Shown here: positions 28,199-38,619 of the stretch, piece after piece
How positions within the stretch are numbered: position 1 is the first letter of the stretch
How the letters are laid out: each line of letters opens with the position of its first letter
From: Deltaproteobacteria bacterium
GTDB taxonomy: Bacteria > Desulfobacterota > Desulfobaccia > Desulfobaccales > 0-14-0-80-60-11
Assembly (NCBI GenBank): GCA_003599195.1
Contig: QZIZ01000077.1
Span: 1 to 51,966, forward strand
DNA: 51,966 nucleotides
Direction of reading: 5' to 3'
The notes under the pieces: generated by a model
Database searches by the model: none
What the model was told of the DNA's origin: nothing
Seen by the model: the letters and a program-made list of their open reading frames with translations, nothing else
Translations under genes and position numbers: made by a program

Positions 28199-30511
28199 GT
28201 GACGAAAAATAATATCAGCCCTGATTTGTACAGCGAGGTCCAGAGGCTTGGGGCCAGGGACATGGAAGTCTGCATGCAATGCGGCAACTGTGCTTCCGCC
28301 TGTCCCTTGTCGGCCGGGGAAAACACCTTTCCCCGAAGAATCTATCGCTATCTCCAGCTCGGCTTGAAAGACAAGCTGCTGGAAGCTCCGGAACCTTGGC
28401 TCTGTTATTATTGCGGTGACTGCAACACCGATTGTCCCCGGGGCGCGGAACCCGCGGAGACCATGATGGCGACGCGGCGCTGGCTGATGACCCAGTATGA
28501 TTGGACGGGAATTGCCAGAAGATTTTATACCTCGCCCAAAACCGAGGTTGGCGCTTTTCTCGGCGTTGGCCTGGTCGTCATCCTGCTTTTCCTGATCTTT
28601 CATGGGCCGGTGGTTACCGACCGGGTGGAGCTCAACACCTTCGCGCCGGTCCATTGGATCCACCTCGGCGACCAGATCGTGATGGGATTTGTTTTTTTGA
28701 TGTTGTTTTCGAATGCGGCCCACATGTTTTCCAGGATCATGCGGGGCATGAAGATACCGCTGCATCTCTATCTCACCCAGGCGCCGGTGTTCCTCATCAA
28801 CTACTTCACCCAGAAACGGTGGCGGAAATGCGGCACCGGTCCGGGCAGCGCCTGGTGGCGGCACCTTTTCCTGTTCTCCGGCTGGGTGTCGATGGAGATC
28901 CTGGTGATGGTGTATCTCTCGGACTTCCAGACCGATATCGTCCATCCCGTTTGGCATTGGACCCGGCTGCTGGGCTATTACGCCACCATCGCCCTGATGG
29001 TTGCCTCCACCGCCATGCTGTACAGCCGCTGGTTTAAGAAAGAGCAGAATCTCCACCGCTATTCCGATTTTACGGACATGTTCTTCCTGGTGTTGATCGC
29101 CGCCATTGCGGCCACCGGCATTCTGGTCCATTTTTTCAGGCTGGCCGGACTGCCGATCATGACCTACTCGACTTATGTGCTCCATCTCGCCATCACTGCG
29201 GGCATGCTGACCCTCATGATCCCGTTTGGCAAACTCTCCCATCTGATGTACCGGCCTCTGGCCATCTTCCTGACGACCTTGAAAGAAAAGGCCCTCCGTG
29301 ATTCTCCGGCCACCCTGGCGGCAATGCGTGCGGATCTCGGCGATACCTTCCAGAGCTGCATGCAGTGCGGCGCCTGCACTGGGATCTGCCCCTGGAACGA
29401 GGTTGCCAGCTACAGTCCCCGGAAGATTCTCCGGGATATTTCTTTGGACAAGGCCTCGAACTTTTCAGTCGATCAAGCCTCATGGACCTGCGCCACCTGT
29501 AACAGCTGCGCCGAACAATGCCCCCGGGGCATCAGCTCCCTTGATCTGATAAAGTCCGTCCGCCGCCATGTCGTCGAGGCCGGATCATTGCCGAAATCCT
29601 TTAATGCAGCCGTGCAGAGTCTGAAAACAGACGGCAACCCTTGGGCCGGGAAAAGGGAAAACCGCCTGGCTTGGGCCAGGGGCGCCAACCTGCCCGCTTA
29701 TAGCGAAGAACACGAGTATTGCCTCTTCACCTGCTGTACCACGGCCTATGACACCGCGGCCGATAAAGGCAGCCAAAAGGCCGGCATTGCTCTCCTCAGC
29801 CTGCTCGATTATGCCGGCGTCTCCTATGGAACCCTGGGAACCAAGGAGAGTTGTTGCGGTGACGTGGCCGACAAGATCGGGGCCGCGGACACCGCCGCCG
29901 CACTGGCCAACAAGAATACCGAGATATTTTTAGAGGCGGGCGTTTCCAAGATCCTGACCATCTCCCCTCACTGTCTGAATTCATTCAAAAAGAATTATGA
30001 CGGGCTGAAGAAGCTAGACATAGTTCATTCCACCGAGCTTCTGGATGAACTCATCCAGAAGGGTTTAATCCAACCCGTCAACAGGCTTGACCTCAAGGTG
30101 ACCTACCATGATCCCTGCTATCTGGGCAGGCATTCCGCCATCTATGATGCGCCCCGGAGAATCCTGGAGGCCATCCCGGGCGCAACACTGCTGGAGATGC
30201 AGAATAGCCGGGAGCGGAGCTTCTGTTGCGGTGGCGGCGGCGGGGGGCCATGGAAGGAGAAGGTCGGCAAAGAAAGTCTGGGCGAAATTCGAGTCAAAGA
30301 GGCCTTAGGCACCGGCGCGGGGGTGATCGCCACCGCCTGCCCTTACTGCATCCGCACGCTCAATGAGGCCATCGCCAGACTGGGGGCCGGAAACAAGATT
30401 ATCGTCAGGGATATAGCAGAACTGCTTCTGGAGTCGGTTGATCTGTCGCTACGTCTGTCCAAACCGCAAAAACCAATATTGGGGCTTTCCCAGGAGTACT
30501 CTAATGTCTGA
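28199..30511 (+). CDS. HdrC-like / NarI-like cytochrome b / HdrD-like fusion iron-sulfur membrane protein
   Basis: N-term 'CMQCGNCASACP' and 'CYYCGDCNTDCP'; about six TM segments; second pair 'CMQCGACTGICP' and 'CATCNSCAEQCP'; C-term CCG domains 'YHDPCYLGRHS...SFCCGGGGGGPW'. GTG 28199 preceded by AGGGGA and lies after the sigma54 site, so preferred over 28088. Confidence 0.85.
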   Translation: MTKNNISPDLYSEVQRLGARDMEVCMQCGNCASACPLSAGENTFPRRIYRYLQLGLKDKLLEAPEPWLCYYCGDCNTDCPRGAEPAETMMATRRWLMTQYDWTGIARRFYTSPKTEVGAFLGVGLVVILLFLIFHGPVVTDRVELNTFAPVHWIHLGDQIVMGFVFLMLFSNAAHMFSRIMRGMKIPLHLYLTQAPVFLINYFTQKRWRKCGTGPGSAWWRHLFLFSGWVSMEILVMVYLSDFQTDIVHPVWHWTRLLGYYATIALMVASTAMLYSRWFKKEQNLHRYSDFTDMFFLVLIAAIAATGILVHFFRLAGLPIMTYSTYVLHLAITAGMLTLMIPFGKLSHLMYRPLAIFLTTLKEKALRDSPATLAAMRADLGDTFQSCMQCGACTGICPWNEVASYSPRKILRDISLDKASNFSVDQASWTCATCNSCAEQCPRGISSLDLIKSVRRHVVEAGSLPKSFNAAVQSLKTDGNPWAGKRENRLAWARGANLPAYSEEHEYCLFTCCTTAYDTAADKGSQKAGIALLSLLDYAGVSYGTLGTKESCCGDVADKIGAADTAAALANKNTEIFLEAGVSKILTISPHCLNSFKKNYDGLKKLDIVHSTELLDELIQKGLIQPVNRLDLKVTYHDPCYLGRHSAIYDAPRRILEAIPGATLLEMQNSRERSFCCGGGGGGPWKEKVGKESLGEIRVKEALGTGAGVIATACPYCIRTLNEAIARLGAGNKIIVRDIAELLLESVDLSLRLSKPQKPILGLSQEYSNV

Positions 30512-33500
30512 GCGAATCGGGTTTTATATCTGCCACTGCGGGATCAACATTGCCTATCGTGTCAGAGTCCAGGAGGTGGCGGAATATGCGGCCACCTTCC
30601 CGGGGGTCGTGGTTTCCAAAGATTATCTCTTTATGTGTTCGGACCCGGGGCAGGATCTCATCGAAAAAGACATCAAGAATCTAGGCCTCACGCATGTGAT
30701 TGTGGCCTCCTGCTCGCCCCGCATGCATGAAAAGACCTTTCGCGCCGCCTGCCAGCGGGCGGGGTTGAATCCCTACCGGGCTTTCCATATGGTCTGTGTC
30801 CGGGAACACGGATCCTGGGTGACGGAAAGCGAGGATGAGGCTACCGCCAAGGCCATCACCCTGGTCCGGGCCGGCCTGATGCGGGTTACGAATCAGGTTG
30901 CGCTCTTTCCCAGCAAATTCTCGGTCAATCCCAACACCCTGGTGGTCGGGGGCGGGATCGCCGGCATGCAGGCGGCACTGGATATCGCCAGCTCCGGCAA
31001 TCAGGTCTATCTGGTGGAACGCCAGCCCACCGTTGGGGGGCACATGCTCCAGTACGACAAGACCTTCCCGACCTTGGACTGTGCGGCCTGTATCGGCACG
31101 CCGAAAATGGTGGCCGTGGGCCAGGACAAGAACATCAATCTGATGACCAATTCCGAGGTGGAGAGCGTCAGCGGTTTTGTGGGCAACTTTAAGGTCAATG
31201 TCAATCAGCGCTCCCGCTACGTGAAGACGAACTGCACCGGTTGCGGGGACTGTGCCAAGGTCTGTCCGGTGGAGGCCCCGAACGAATGGGATGTGGGGAC
31301 GAAGATGCGCAAGGCCATCTATATCTCCTTCCCCCAGGCGGTGCCGGTGCGTTATGCCATTGAAAAATATGACCGGGGACCCTGCGTGCAAACCTGTCCG
31401 GCCGGCATCAATATTCAGGGGTTTGTCGCCCTGATCAAAGACGGGAGATACCAGGAATCACTCAAGGTGATTATGGAAACGATGCCGCTTCCCGGCACGC
31501 TGGGCCGTATCTGTCCCGCTCCCTGCGAGGCCCAGTGCCGCAGGCGGGAGGTTGATTCCCCCCTGGCGGTCTGCCAGTTGAAACGGTTTGCGGCGGACCA
31601 GGTTGATTGGGACACCTTGCCGGCGCCGGAAATTGAGAAGAAGCCGGAAACCGAGAAGGTGGCCGTCATCGGCGCGGGTCCGGCAGGGCTTTCCACTGCC
31701 TATTTCCTGGCTAAGAAAGGGTATCATCCCACCATTTTCGAAAGAGCGCCCTTTGCCGGCGGCATGCTCCGGGCCGGCATCCCGGACTACCGGCTGCCGC
31801 CCGCGGTCCTGGAACAGGAGATCAACTACATCAAAAAGCTGGGCGTGGACATTCAGCTGAATGTCGAGATCGGCCAGGACCGTCCGGTTGCCGGTTTCTT
31901 CGATGAGGGATTTAAGGCCGTTTATCTGGCGGTGGGCGCCCAGAGCAGCATGAAGTTGAAAATCGAAAATGAGGATGCCGTAGGGGTCATGCACGGCATC
32001 GATTATCTCGGCCTGCTCAACCGCAGGCAACCGGTCAAGACCGGCAATAAGGTCGCGGTGGTCGGCGGCGGCGACGTGGCCATCGACGCGGCCCGGGAGG
32101 CCATCCGGCAGGGTGCGTCCGAAGTGAAGATGCTCTACCGGCGCAGCCGGGAAGAAATGCCGGCTTCCAAGCATGAGATCCAGGCCGCCGAGGAAGAAGG
32201 CATCAAGATCGAACTGTTGACGGCTCCCGTCTCAGTACTGACCACAGACGGCAAGGTTTCCGGGCTGCGCTGCATCAAGATGGAGCTGGGTGAGCCGGAC
32301 GCCTCCGGTAGAAGGCGGCCGGTGCCGGTTGCCGATTCGGAATTTGACGTCGATTGCGACATGATCATCCCGGCCATCGGCCAAAGGGTCAACAGCAGCT
32401 TCCTGGAAGGCACGGAAGGGATCGAATTAACCCGCTGGGGAACGATTGTGGCCGATCCGGTGACCTATCAGACCACCTTCCCGGGGATCTTTGCCGGCGG
32501 TGACATGTTTACCGGTCCGTCCGTCGCCGTGGCCGCGGTGGCCGCAGGCCAGCAGGCGGCCATTTCCATAGAAAGGTATCTGCTGGGCGAGGACCTGGCG
32601 GAGAACAGGCCCTCCAAACCCACGGGGAATAACTGGAAGGCGATCTCGAAAAAGGTCAAGGCCTCCTCCCGGGCGAAGATGCCGATCCTGCCGGTGGCGG
32701 AGCGCCTAGACAATTATAAGGAAGTCGAGCTGGGATTCGATGAGGCGCAGGCCAGGGCAGAGGCGGCCCGCTGCGTGGATTGCGGGGGCTGCTGCGAATG
32801 CAAGCTCTGTATCGAGGCCTGCAAGGCCGGCGCCATTGACCATGAGATGACCGACAAGAAGGAGACCATCGACGTCGGCTCCATCATCATTGCCACCGGT
32901 TTCGATCCCATGAATCCGGTGAAGATGACCCAATACGGCTACGGCAAGTACCGGAACGTCTTTACCAATATTGAATTCGAGCGTCTTTCCAACGCCACCG
33001 GGCCGACCGCGGGCAAGCTCCTGAAGCGTGATCTGAAAGATCCCTTGAAGTTCACAGAAGCGCCGAAGAGCGTGGCGATTCTCCACTGCATCGGCAGCCG
33101 GGACCAAAACTACCATGAATACTGCTCCCGCACCTGCTGCATGTATGCCCTGAAGTATGCGCATCTGCTGAAAGACAAATGCGGGCATGACACCCAGGTC
33201 TATAACTTCTATATCGACATGCGCTGCTTCGGCAAGGGCTACGAGGAATTCTACAAGAAGGTCCAGGCCGAAGGAGTCAAGATGATCCGCGGCAAGGCCG
33301 GCTCCATCACCGAGGACGAGAACGGCATCCTCACCGTTAAGGGAGAAGACACCCTTTCCGGCCGCCTGATCGAGGTCCCGGTGGAGATGGTGATCCTCTG
33401 CACCGCCATGGAAGCCAGGCCGGATGCGCCGGATGTCATGCGGAAGTTCGGGATAGGTATCGGCCAGGACGGATTCTTCCAGGAGTCGCATCCCAAACTG

Positions 33501-33887
33501 GCGCCCGTATCCACCCCCACCAGCGGCGTTTTTCTGGCCGGGGCCTGCCAGGGGCCGAAGGATATCCCGGACACGGTGGCCCAGGCGAAGGGGGCCGCAG
33601 CGGAAGCCCTGGCCTTGACCTCCGCGGGCCAGGTCGAGATCCCGCCCATGATCTCCAGTATCGATCCCGACATCTGCGTCGGTTGCCAGCTCTGTATCGG
33701 GCTTTGCGCCTATTCGGCCATCGAATTCAACAGGTATGCCGGGATTAGCGAGGTCAACAGCGCTATTTGCAAGGGATGCGGCAGCTGCTCCGGCATCTGC
33801 CCCAGCGGCGCCGCCAAGGTGAGACACTTCACCGATAAACAGATTTTTGCAGAAATAGACGGACTCTTACTTTCCCAAGGAGCTTGA
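30504..33887 (+). CDS. HdrA-like FAD/Fe-S protein with embedded GltD-like NAD(P)H oxidoreductase module
   Basis: HdrA part 'IGFYICHCGINIAYRVRVQEVAEYA', 'VVGGGIAGMQAALDIASSGNQVYLVERQPTVGGHM'; insertion 'PCVQTCPAGINIQGFVALIKDG...GRICPAPCEAQCRR...VAVIGAGPAGLSTAYFLAKKGYHPTIFE...VAVVGGGDVAIDAAREA'; HdrA resumes with 'EYCSRTCCMYALKYAHLL' and C-term ferredoxin clusters. Confidence 0.9.
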   Translation: MSERIGFYICHCGINIAYRVRVQEVAEYAATFPGVVVSKDYLFMCSDPGQDLIEKDIKNLGLTHVIVASCSPRMHEKTFRAACQRAGLNPYRAFHMVCVREHGSWVTESEDEATAKAITLVRAGLMRVTNQVALFPSKFSVNPNTLVVGGGIAGMQAALDIASSGNQVYLVERQPTVGGHMLQYDKTFPTLDCAACIGTPKMVAVGQDKNINLMTNSEVESVSGFVGNFKVNVNQRSRYVKTNCTGCGDCAKVCPVEAPNEWDVGTKMRKAIYISFPQAVPVRYAIEKYDRGPCVQTCPAGINIQGFVALIKDGRYQESLKVIMETMPLPGTLGRICPAPCEAQCRRREVDSPLAVCQLKRFAADQVDWDTLPAPEIEKKPETEKVAVIGAGPAGLSTAYFLAKKGYHPTIFERAPFAGGMLRAGIPDYRLPPAVLEQEINYIKKLGVDIQLNVEIGQDRPVAGFFDEGFKAVYLAVGAQSSMKLKIENEDAVGVMHGIDYLGLLNRRQPVKTGNKVAVVGGGDVAIDAAREAIRQGASEVKMLYRRSREEMPASKHEIQAAEEEGIKIELLTAPVSVLTTDGKVSGLRCIKMELGEPDASGRRRPVPVADSEFDVDCDMIIPAIGQRVNSSFLEGTEGIELTRWGTIVADPVTYQTTFPGIFAGGDMFTGPSVAVAAVAAGQQAAISIERYLLGEDLAENRPSKPTGNNWKAISKKVKASSRAKMPILPVAERLDNYKEVELGFDEAQARAEAARCVDCGGCCECKLCIEACKAGAIDHEMTDKKETIDVGSIIIATGFDPMNPVKMTQYGYGKYRNVFTNIEFERLSNATGPTAGKLLKRDLKDPLKFTEAPKSVAILHCIGSRDQNYHEYCSRTCCMYALKYAHLLKDKCGHDTQVYNFYIDMRCFGKGYEEFYKKVQAEGVKMIRGKAGSITEDENGILTVKGEDTLSGRLIEVPVEMVILCTAMEARPDAPDVMRKFGIGIGQDGFFQESHPKLAPVSTPTSGVFLAGACQGPKDIPDTVAQAKGAAAEALALTSAGQVEIPPMISSIDPDICVGCQLCIGLCAYSAIEFNRYAGISEVNSAICKGCGSCSGICPSGAAKVRHFTDKQIFAEIDGLLLSQGA

Positions 33888-33891
33888 TGCG

Positions 33892-34320
33892 ATGAGCGAG
33901 TTTGAACCCCAAATAGTGGCGTTTTTCTGTAACTGGTGCACCTTCACCGCCGCGGATCTTGCGGGCACTTCGCGGTTGTCATACCCGCCCAACCTCAAGA
34001 TCATCAGGGTGATGTGCACCGGCATGGTCGATCCGAAGTTCGTCATCAAGGCCTTCCTGCACGGCGCGGATGGTGTCTTGATCGGCGGCTGTTGGCCCGG
34101 GGATTGCCATTACATCAATGGCAACCTGAAGGCGCGGCGCCGGGTGGCCAACCTCACCGAGGTTCTGAAACAGTACGGGATCGGTGAAGACCGGTTCTGG
34201 CTCCGGTGGATCGCCGCCAGTGAAGGGACCATGCTGCAGGAAGTGGCGAAGGACATGACTGAAAAATTGAAGCAGCTCGGACCAAGCCCCCTTCGGAATT
34301 TGGGTCAAATAGCAGTTTGA
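33892..34320 (+). CDS. MvhD-like hydrogenase iron-sulfur subunit
   Basis: 'VAFFCNWCTFTAADLAGTSRLSYPPNLKIIRVMCTGMVDPKFVIKAFLHGADGVLIGGCWPGDCHY'. Confidence 0.9.
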   Translation: MSEFEPQIVAFFCNWCTFTAADLAGTSRLSYPPNLKIIRVMCTGMVDPKFVIKAFLHGADGVLIGGCWPGDCHYINGNLKARRRVANLTEVLKQYGIGEDRFWLRWIAASEGTMLQEVAKDMTEKLKQLGPSPLRNLGQIAV

Positions 34321-34339
34321 AGACACGGAGAGGACGAAA

Positions 34340-35470
34340 ATGGCTAAATTCGCAAAAGTGTCTTTCAAGAAAGACGAATTGAATAAGGAGCTGTCCAAAT
34401 TTTTCAAGGGCATGCTCTCAAATGGCGCGGTTGACGCGGTCCTTACTCCGATGGCTCAGGCAAAGAAGGGGGTCAGACTGTCACTCGTTACCTCGGCGGC
34501 CCATACGGCACAGGTGGATCCTTTTGCGCCGGTCGCGGCCGTAAGCGGCGCCAAGATTGCCTCATCGCTCACCGCGCGGCCCTCCGGCCGCAAGGTGGCC
34601 ATGGTCCTGCGACCCTGCGAGGTGCGGGCGGTGGTTGAGCTGTCCAAGCTGAAGCAGGTGAATCTCGAAGATACTCTGCTGATCGGCATGGATTGTCTCG
34701 GCCGCTATGAAAATACCGATTTCGCCAAATTCCAGGAGCAGGGCGGAACCTCCGAGTCCTTCCTGGAGAACGCCCAGGCCGGCAAGACCGCCACGAATGG
34801 CTTCGATATTACCGGCGCCTGCAAGATCTGTGAATTTCCGGCGGCTGACAAGGTCGATATGAGACTGTGCGCCCTAGGCGCGGAAAGCGGCGCGGTTTAT
34901 ATCGAAGCCCTAACCGAAAAAGGTGAGCAAGCTCTGGAGAAATCGGGAGTAAAGGGTGGCGGGGCTCCAGCAGGCCGGGATGAGGCGGTGAAGAAGCTGG
35001 CGGCGGCGCGTACCGAGGCCAGGGATAAGAAATTCACCGATATCCGGGCTGAAATCACCAACTTCGAGGCGCTGGCAGACAAATTGGCTCCCTGTGTCAA
35101 CTGCTACAATTGCCGGGTGGCCTGTCCGGTCTGCTATTGCAAGGAATGCGTCTTCGTCACGGACACCTTCCGGCACACCGGCGACCAGTTCATGATGTGG
35201 GCGGATCAAAGCGGCATTCTGAAGATGCCTAATGACACCATGTTCTTTCATCTGACCCGCATGACCCATATGAGCCTGTATTGTGTCGGCTGCGGCCAGT
35301 GCACCAGCGCCTGCCCGAATGGTGTTGATCCCATGCCGTTGTTCCGGGCCTGCGCCGATAAGACTCAAGCCCGGTTCAACTATCAGCCGGGACGGTCGGT
35401 GGACGAAGAACTGCCGTTGGCCGGGTTCAAAGCTGACGAACTGGTTGAAGTGACCGGTCAGGTCAAATAG
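34340..35470 (+). CDS. FrhB/FdhB-like (coenzyme F420 hydrogenase beta-type) protein with C-terminal 4Fe-4S domains
   Basis: 'MVLRPCEVRAVVELSKLKQVNLEDTLLIGMDCLG', 'CVNCYNCRVACPVCYCKECVF', 'CVGCGQCTSACPNGVDPMPLFR'. Confidence 0.82.
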   Translation: MAKFAKVSFKKDELNKELSKFFKGMLSNGAVDAVLTPMAQAKKGVRLSLVTSAAHTAQVDPFAPVAAVSGAKIASSLTARPSGRKVAMVLRPCEVRAVVELSKLKQVNLEDTLLIGMDCLGRYENTDFAKFQEQGGTSESFLENAQAGKTATNGFDITGACKICEFPAADKVDMRLCALGAESGAVYIEALTEKGEQALEKSGVKGGGAPAGRDEAVKKLAAARTEARDKKFTDIRAEITNFEALADKLAPCVNCYNCRVACPVCYCKECVFVTDTFRHTGDQFMMWADQSGILKMPNDTMFFHLTRMTHMSLYCVGCGQCTSACPNGVDPMPLFRACADKTQARFNYQPGRSVDEELPLAGFKADELVEVTGQVK

Positions 35471-35480
35471 GAGCGGTATC

Positions 35481-38400
35481 ATGGCTGAAAAGAAGCCTGC
35501 AGGCACAGTCCTGGTGGCCGGCGCCGGCATCTCTGGAATCAAGGCGGCCATTGAGCTGGCTGAATCCGGCTACAAGGTTATCCTGACCAATGATTCTCCA
35601 CAGATAGGCGGTATCCTGGCCAAACTTGATTACCAATTCCCGACGGACCACTGCGGCATGTGCAGAATGCTGCCCCTGGTGGGCCGGGAGTATGCTTCGC
35701 AGTACTGCATGCGCAAAAGCCTGTTTCATGAAAATATCGAGATCATGCCCTTTACGGAGATCACCGCGATACAGGGGGATGCGGGGAATTACAAGGTCGA
35801 CCTGCTGAAAAAGGCCCGCTGCATCGACCCGGCCGTCTGCAATGAGATGGGCAAATGCATCGACGTCTGCCCGGTGGAGGTTGAAGACGAGTTCAACCTG
35901 GGACTGACCAAGCGGAAAGCAGTCTACCAGGCAGTGCCCCATAATACCCCCAAGATGCTGCTCATCGACAAACAGGCCTGCACCCGCTGCGGCGAGTGCC
36001 TCAAGGTATGTCCGACCAATGCCATCAATCTGGATGCCGAAGACGAGCCGGAGACCAGGGAGGTCCACGCCATTATCCTGGCTTCCGGCGTGAAGCTCTA
36101 TAATATCCAGGAATTTGAGGACGCCAAGTCCTACGCGGTATCACCGGATGTCGTCACCTCCCTTGCCTTCGAGCGGATGCTCAGCGGCACCGGCACTTAT
36201 CAGGGCGACGTAATCCGGCGGCCCTCAGACGGCAGGCCGGCCAAAAACATTGCCTGGATCCAGTGTATGGGATCCCGGAATCGGCGCCAGAAAAGAGAAT
36301 ACTGCTCCTCCATATGCTGCATGTTCGCGCTGAAAGAGGCCGTCCTGGCTAAGGAAAAAGGCGGGCCGGAGGTTGACACTACCATTTTTTATATGGATAT
36401 GCGGACCTTTGGCAAAGGCTTTCAACAGTACCGGGACAAGGCCGTCAACGAGCACGGAGTGAACCTTATCCGCTGCAGGGTGCAGGGAGTTATGCTCAAG
36501 CCCGACGGCAATCTGCAGATGCGTTATATCGATCCCGACACCAACGAATTCTTTTTAAAGGATTACGATCTGGTGGTGATGTCCACGGGGCAGATACCCT
36601 TTGAAACCCACAAGAAATGGGCCGATCTCCTGAATGCGCCTTTAGATGAGCGAGGCGTTCTGGCTACCGAGAAGTCCAGTAAGGTCAAGGTCGCCGACAA
36701 ACCGGGCCTGTTTCTGTGCGGCTCTCTGATGGGGCTTACCGATATCAGTGAGGCCATGGTCAGCGGTATTGCCGCGGCGGGCGAGGCCAGCAAATTTCTG
36801 GCCACTTTGGGCGTGGACAAGATGCAGGAGGAGGAAATTCCCGAGCCGCCCGCCCAAAGCCGGGAACTGCCCCTGGTCTCGGTGGCCCTGTGTCAATGCG
36901 GGGAGAAGCCGGGTGCGGAAGGACTCGATTATGAGCTGCTCAGCGCTGAATTGAAACGCCATCCCGGAGTGGATGCAGTCCATACCATTACTTCCATCTG
37001 CAAAGCCGAGGGAGAAACCGAGCTCGCCGGCCTCCTGGGCAAGACCAAGTGCAACCGGCTCTTGATCGGGGCCTGCCAGCCTTTCATGTACCGGCGGAAG
37101 CTGAAAAACGAGGCCAGGAAAGCAGGTTTCAACTCCTCCATGGTGGAGATCTTCGATCTGTTCGGCATTGCCAGGAGGGGCATGGTCGAGTCTGCGAACG
37201 GAGACTGGACCTTACGGGCAGCCCGGGATGTCAAATCGGATATCGAAAAGCTCAAGTATAAACCTGAGTTAAAGGTGAGCACCTTGCCCATCAACCAGAG
37301 CGCCCTGGTGATCGGCGGCGGCATCGGCGGCATGCACGCGGCGCTGTCCCTGGCCGATCGGGGCGTGCCGGTGCATCTGGTGGAAAAGGAAGCGCACCTG
37401 GGCGGCTACCTCGGCAACCAGTTGGAGCATACGGTGGATGGCCTGGCGCCCATGGCCATGGCTACAGCTATGAAGCTGAGGGTGTTCGAAAACAAGAACA
37501 TCACGGTCCATCTGAATAGCGAGGTGGAAAAAAGCGTCGGCACCCTGGGCTGCTTTGAAACCAAACTGCATTCCCAGGAGACCGCTGAAAATACCTATCT
37601 GCGCCATGGCGCGGTGATCCTGGCCACGGGCGGGCATGAGGGAGCCACCAGCGAATACGGTTACGGGACTTCGGACGCAGTGCTGACCCAGGGCGAATTG
37701 AAGAAAGGTCTGGCCAGCGGCGATCTCGATCTCAGCGAGGTCGAGAACGTGGTGATGATCCAATGCGTCGGTTCCCGGCAGCCGGGGGGCCGCCCTTACT
37801 GCAGCCGTATCTGCTGCCTGGGCGCCATCGACAACGCTCTGAAGATCAAAGAGAAAAATCACGAGGCCCGGGTCTTCATTCTTTACCGCGATATCATGAC
37901 CTATGGCTTCTACGAGCAATACTATTCCCAGGCGAGGTCAGCCGGGATCATCTTTATGAATTACAGTCTGGACGACAAGCCGGAGGTGGAGTTCGTCGAC
38001 GGACAACCGGTCGTCATCTTGACGGATCCTGTCCTGAAAGAGGAAATGGAGCTGAATGCGGATCTCCTGGTTCTTTCCACCGGCGTGGATCCGGAAGAGT
38101 CAAACAAGAGACTCGCCGCTGCCTTCGGCGTTTCCGTGGCCGAGGACGGGTTCTTCGCCGAAGCGGATTCGAAATGGCGTCCCATCGAGTTCCAGAAAGT
38201 CGGACTTTATCTGGCCGGCACGGCCCATTCACCCATGCCGCTGCGGAGCGTGATCCTGCAGGCCGAAGCCGCGGCCCAGAAGGCCTATACTTACCTGTCC
38301 GGCCGCGAGGTGCACACCGCCGCAGTCACTTCTACGGTGAAAGACGCCCTGTGCATCCGCTGCCAGAGATGCGTGAACATCTGTCCGTACGGGGCGAGGT

Positions 38401-38606
38401 CATACAACGAAGCGGATAAGCGCATCGATATTGACGCCGCCGAATGCCAGGCCTGCGGCATGTGCGCGGCGGAGTGCCAGAACAACGCGGCTGAGGTCAG
38501 AGGCTGGAGTGACAAACAACTGATGGCTGTCATTGATGCGAAGATCATGGACAGCACGCTCTCAAGCCTTGGAGATGGCAAAAGCGGCCTAAGGCAAAAC
38601 GTTTAA
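35481..38606 (+). CDS. Tandem HdrA-HdrA-like protein
   Basis: 1041 aa; two FAD Rossmann motifs 'VLVAGAGISGIKAAIELAESGYKVILTN' and 'ALVIGGGIGGMHAALSLADRGVPVHLVE', and two 'YCS(S/R)ICC' motifs. Confidence 0.9.
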   Translation: MAEKKPAGTVLVAGAGISGIKAAIELAESGYKVILTNDSPQIGGILAKLDYQFPTDHCGMCRMLPLVGREYASQYCMRKSLFHENIEIMPFTEITAIQGDAGNYKVDLLKKARCIDPAVCNEMGKCIDVCPVEVEDEFNLGLTKRKAVYQAVPHNTPKMLLIDKQACTRCGECLKVCPTNAINLDAEDEPETREVHAIILASGVKLYNIQEFEDAKSYAVSPDVVTSLAFERMLSGTGTYQGDVIRRPSDGRPAKNIAWIQCMGSRNRRQKREYCSSICCMFALKEAVLAKEKGGPEVDTTIFYMDMRTFGKGFQQYRDKAVNEHGVNLIRCRVQGVMLKPDGNLQMRYIDPDTNEFFLKDYDLVVMSTGQIPFETHKKWADLLNAPLDERGVLATEKSSKVKVADKPGLFLCGSLMGLTDISEAMVSGIAAAGEASKFLATLGVDKMQEEEIPEPPAQSRELPLVSVALCQCGEKPGAEGLDYELLSAELKRHPGVDAVHTITSICKAEGETELAGLLGKTKCNRLLIGACQPFMYRRKLKNEARKAGFNSSMVEIFDLFGIARRGMVESANGDWTLRAARDVKSDIEKLKYKPELKVSTLPINQSALVIGGGIGGMHAALSLADRGVPVHLVEKEAHLGGYLGNQLEHTVDGLAPMAMATAMKLRVFENKNITVHLNSEVEKSVGTLGCFETKLHSQETAENTYLRHGAVILATGGHEGATSEYGYGTSDAVLTQGELKKGLASGDLDLSEVENVVMIQCVGSRQPGGRPYCSRICCLGAIDNALKIKEKNHEARVFILYRDIMTYGFYEQYYSQARSAGIIFMNYSLDDKPEVEFVDGQPVVILTDPVLKEEMELNADLLVLSTGVDPEESNKRLAAAFGVSVAEDGFFAEADSKWRPIEFQKVGLYLAGTAHSPMPLRSVILQAEAAAQKAYTYLSGREVHTAAVTSTVKDALCIRCQRCVNICPYGARSYNEADKRIDIDAAECQACGMCAAECQNNAAEVRGWSDKQLMAVIDAKIMDSTLSSLGDGKSGLRQNV

Positions 38607-38619
38607 GGAGGAACATATC

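Noticed and set aside
28199-38606. Selenocysteine (in-frame TGA) in Hdr/MvhD proteins
   Set aside because: All expected Cys positions checked (HdrA YCS..CC, MvhD CNWC, CCG domains) are encoded as Cys and the ORFs are uninterrupted.
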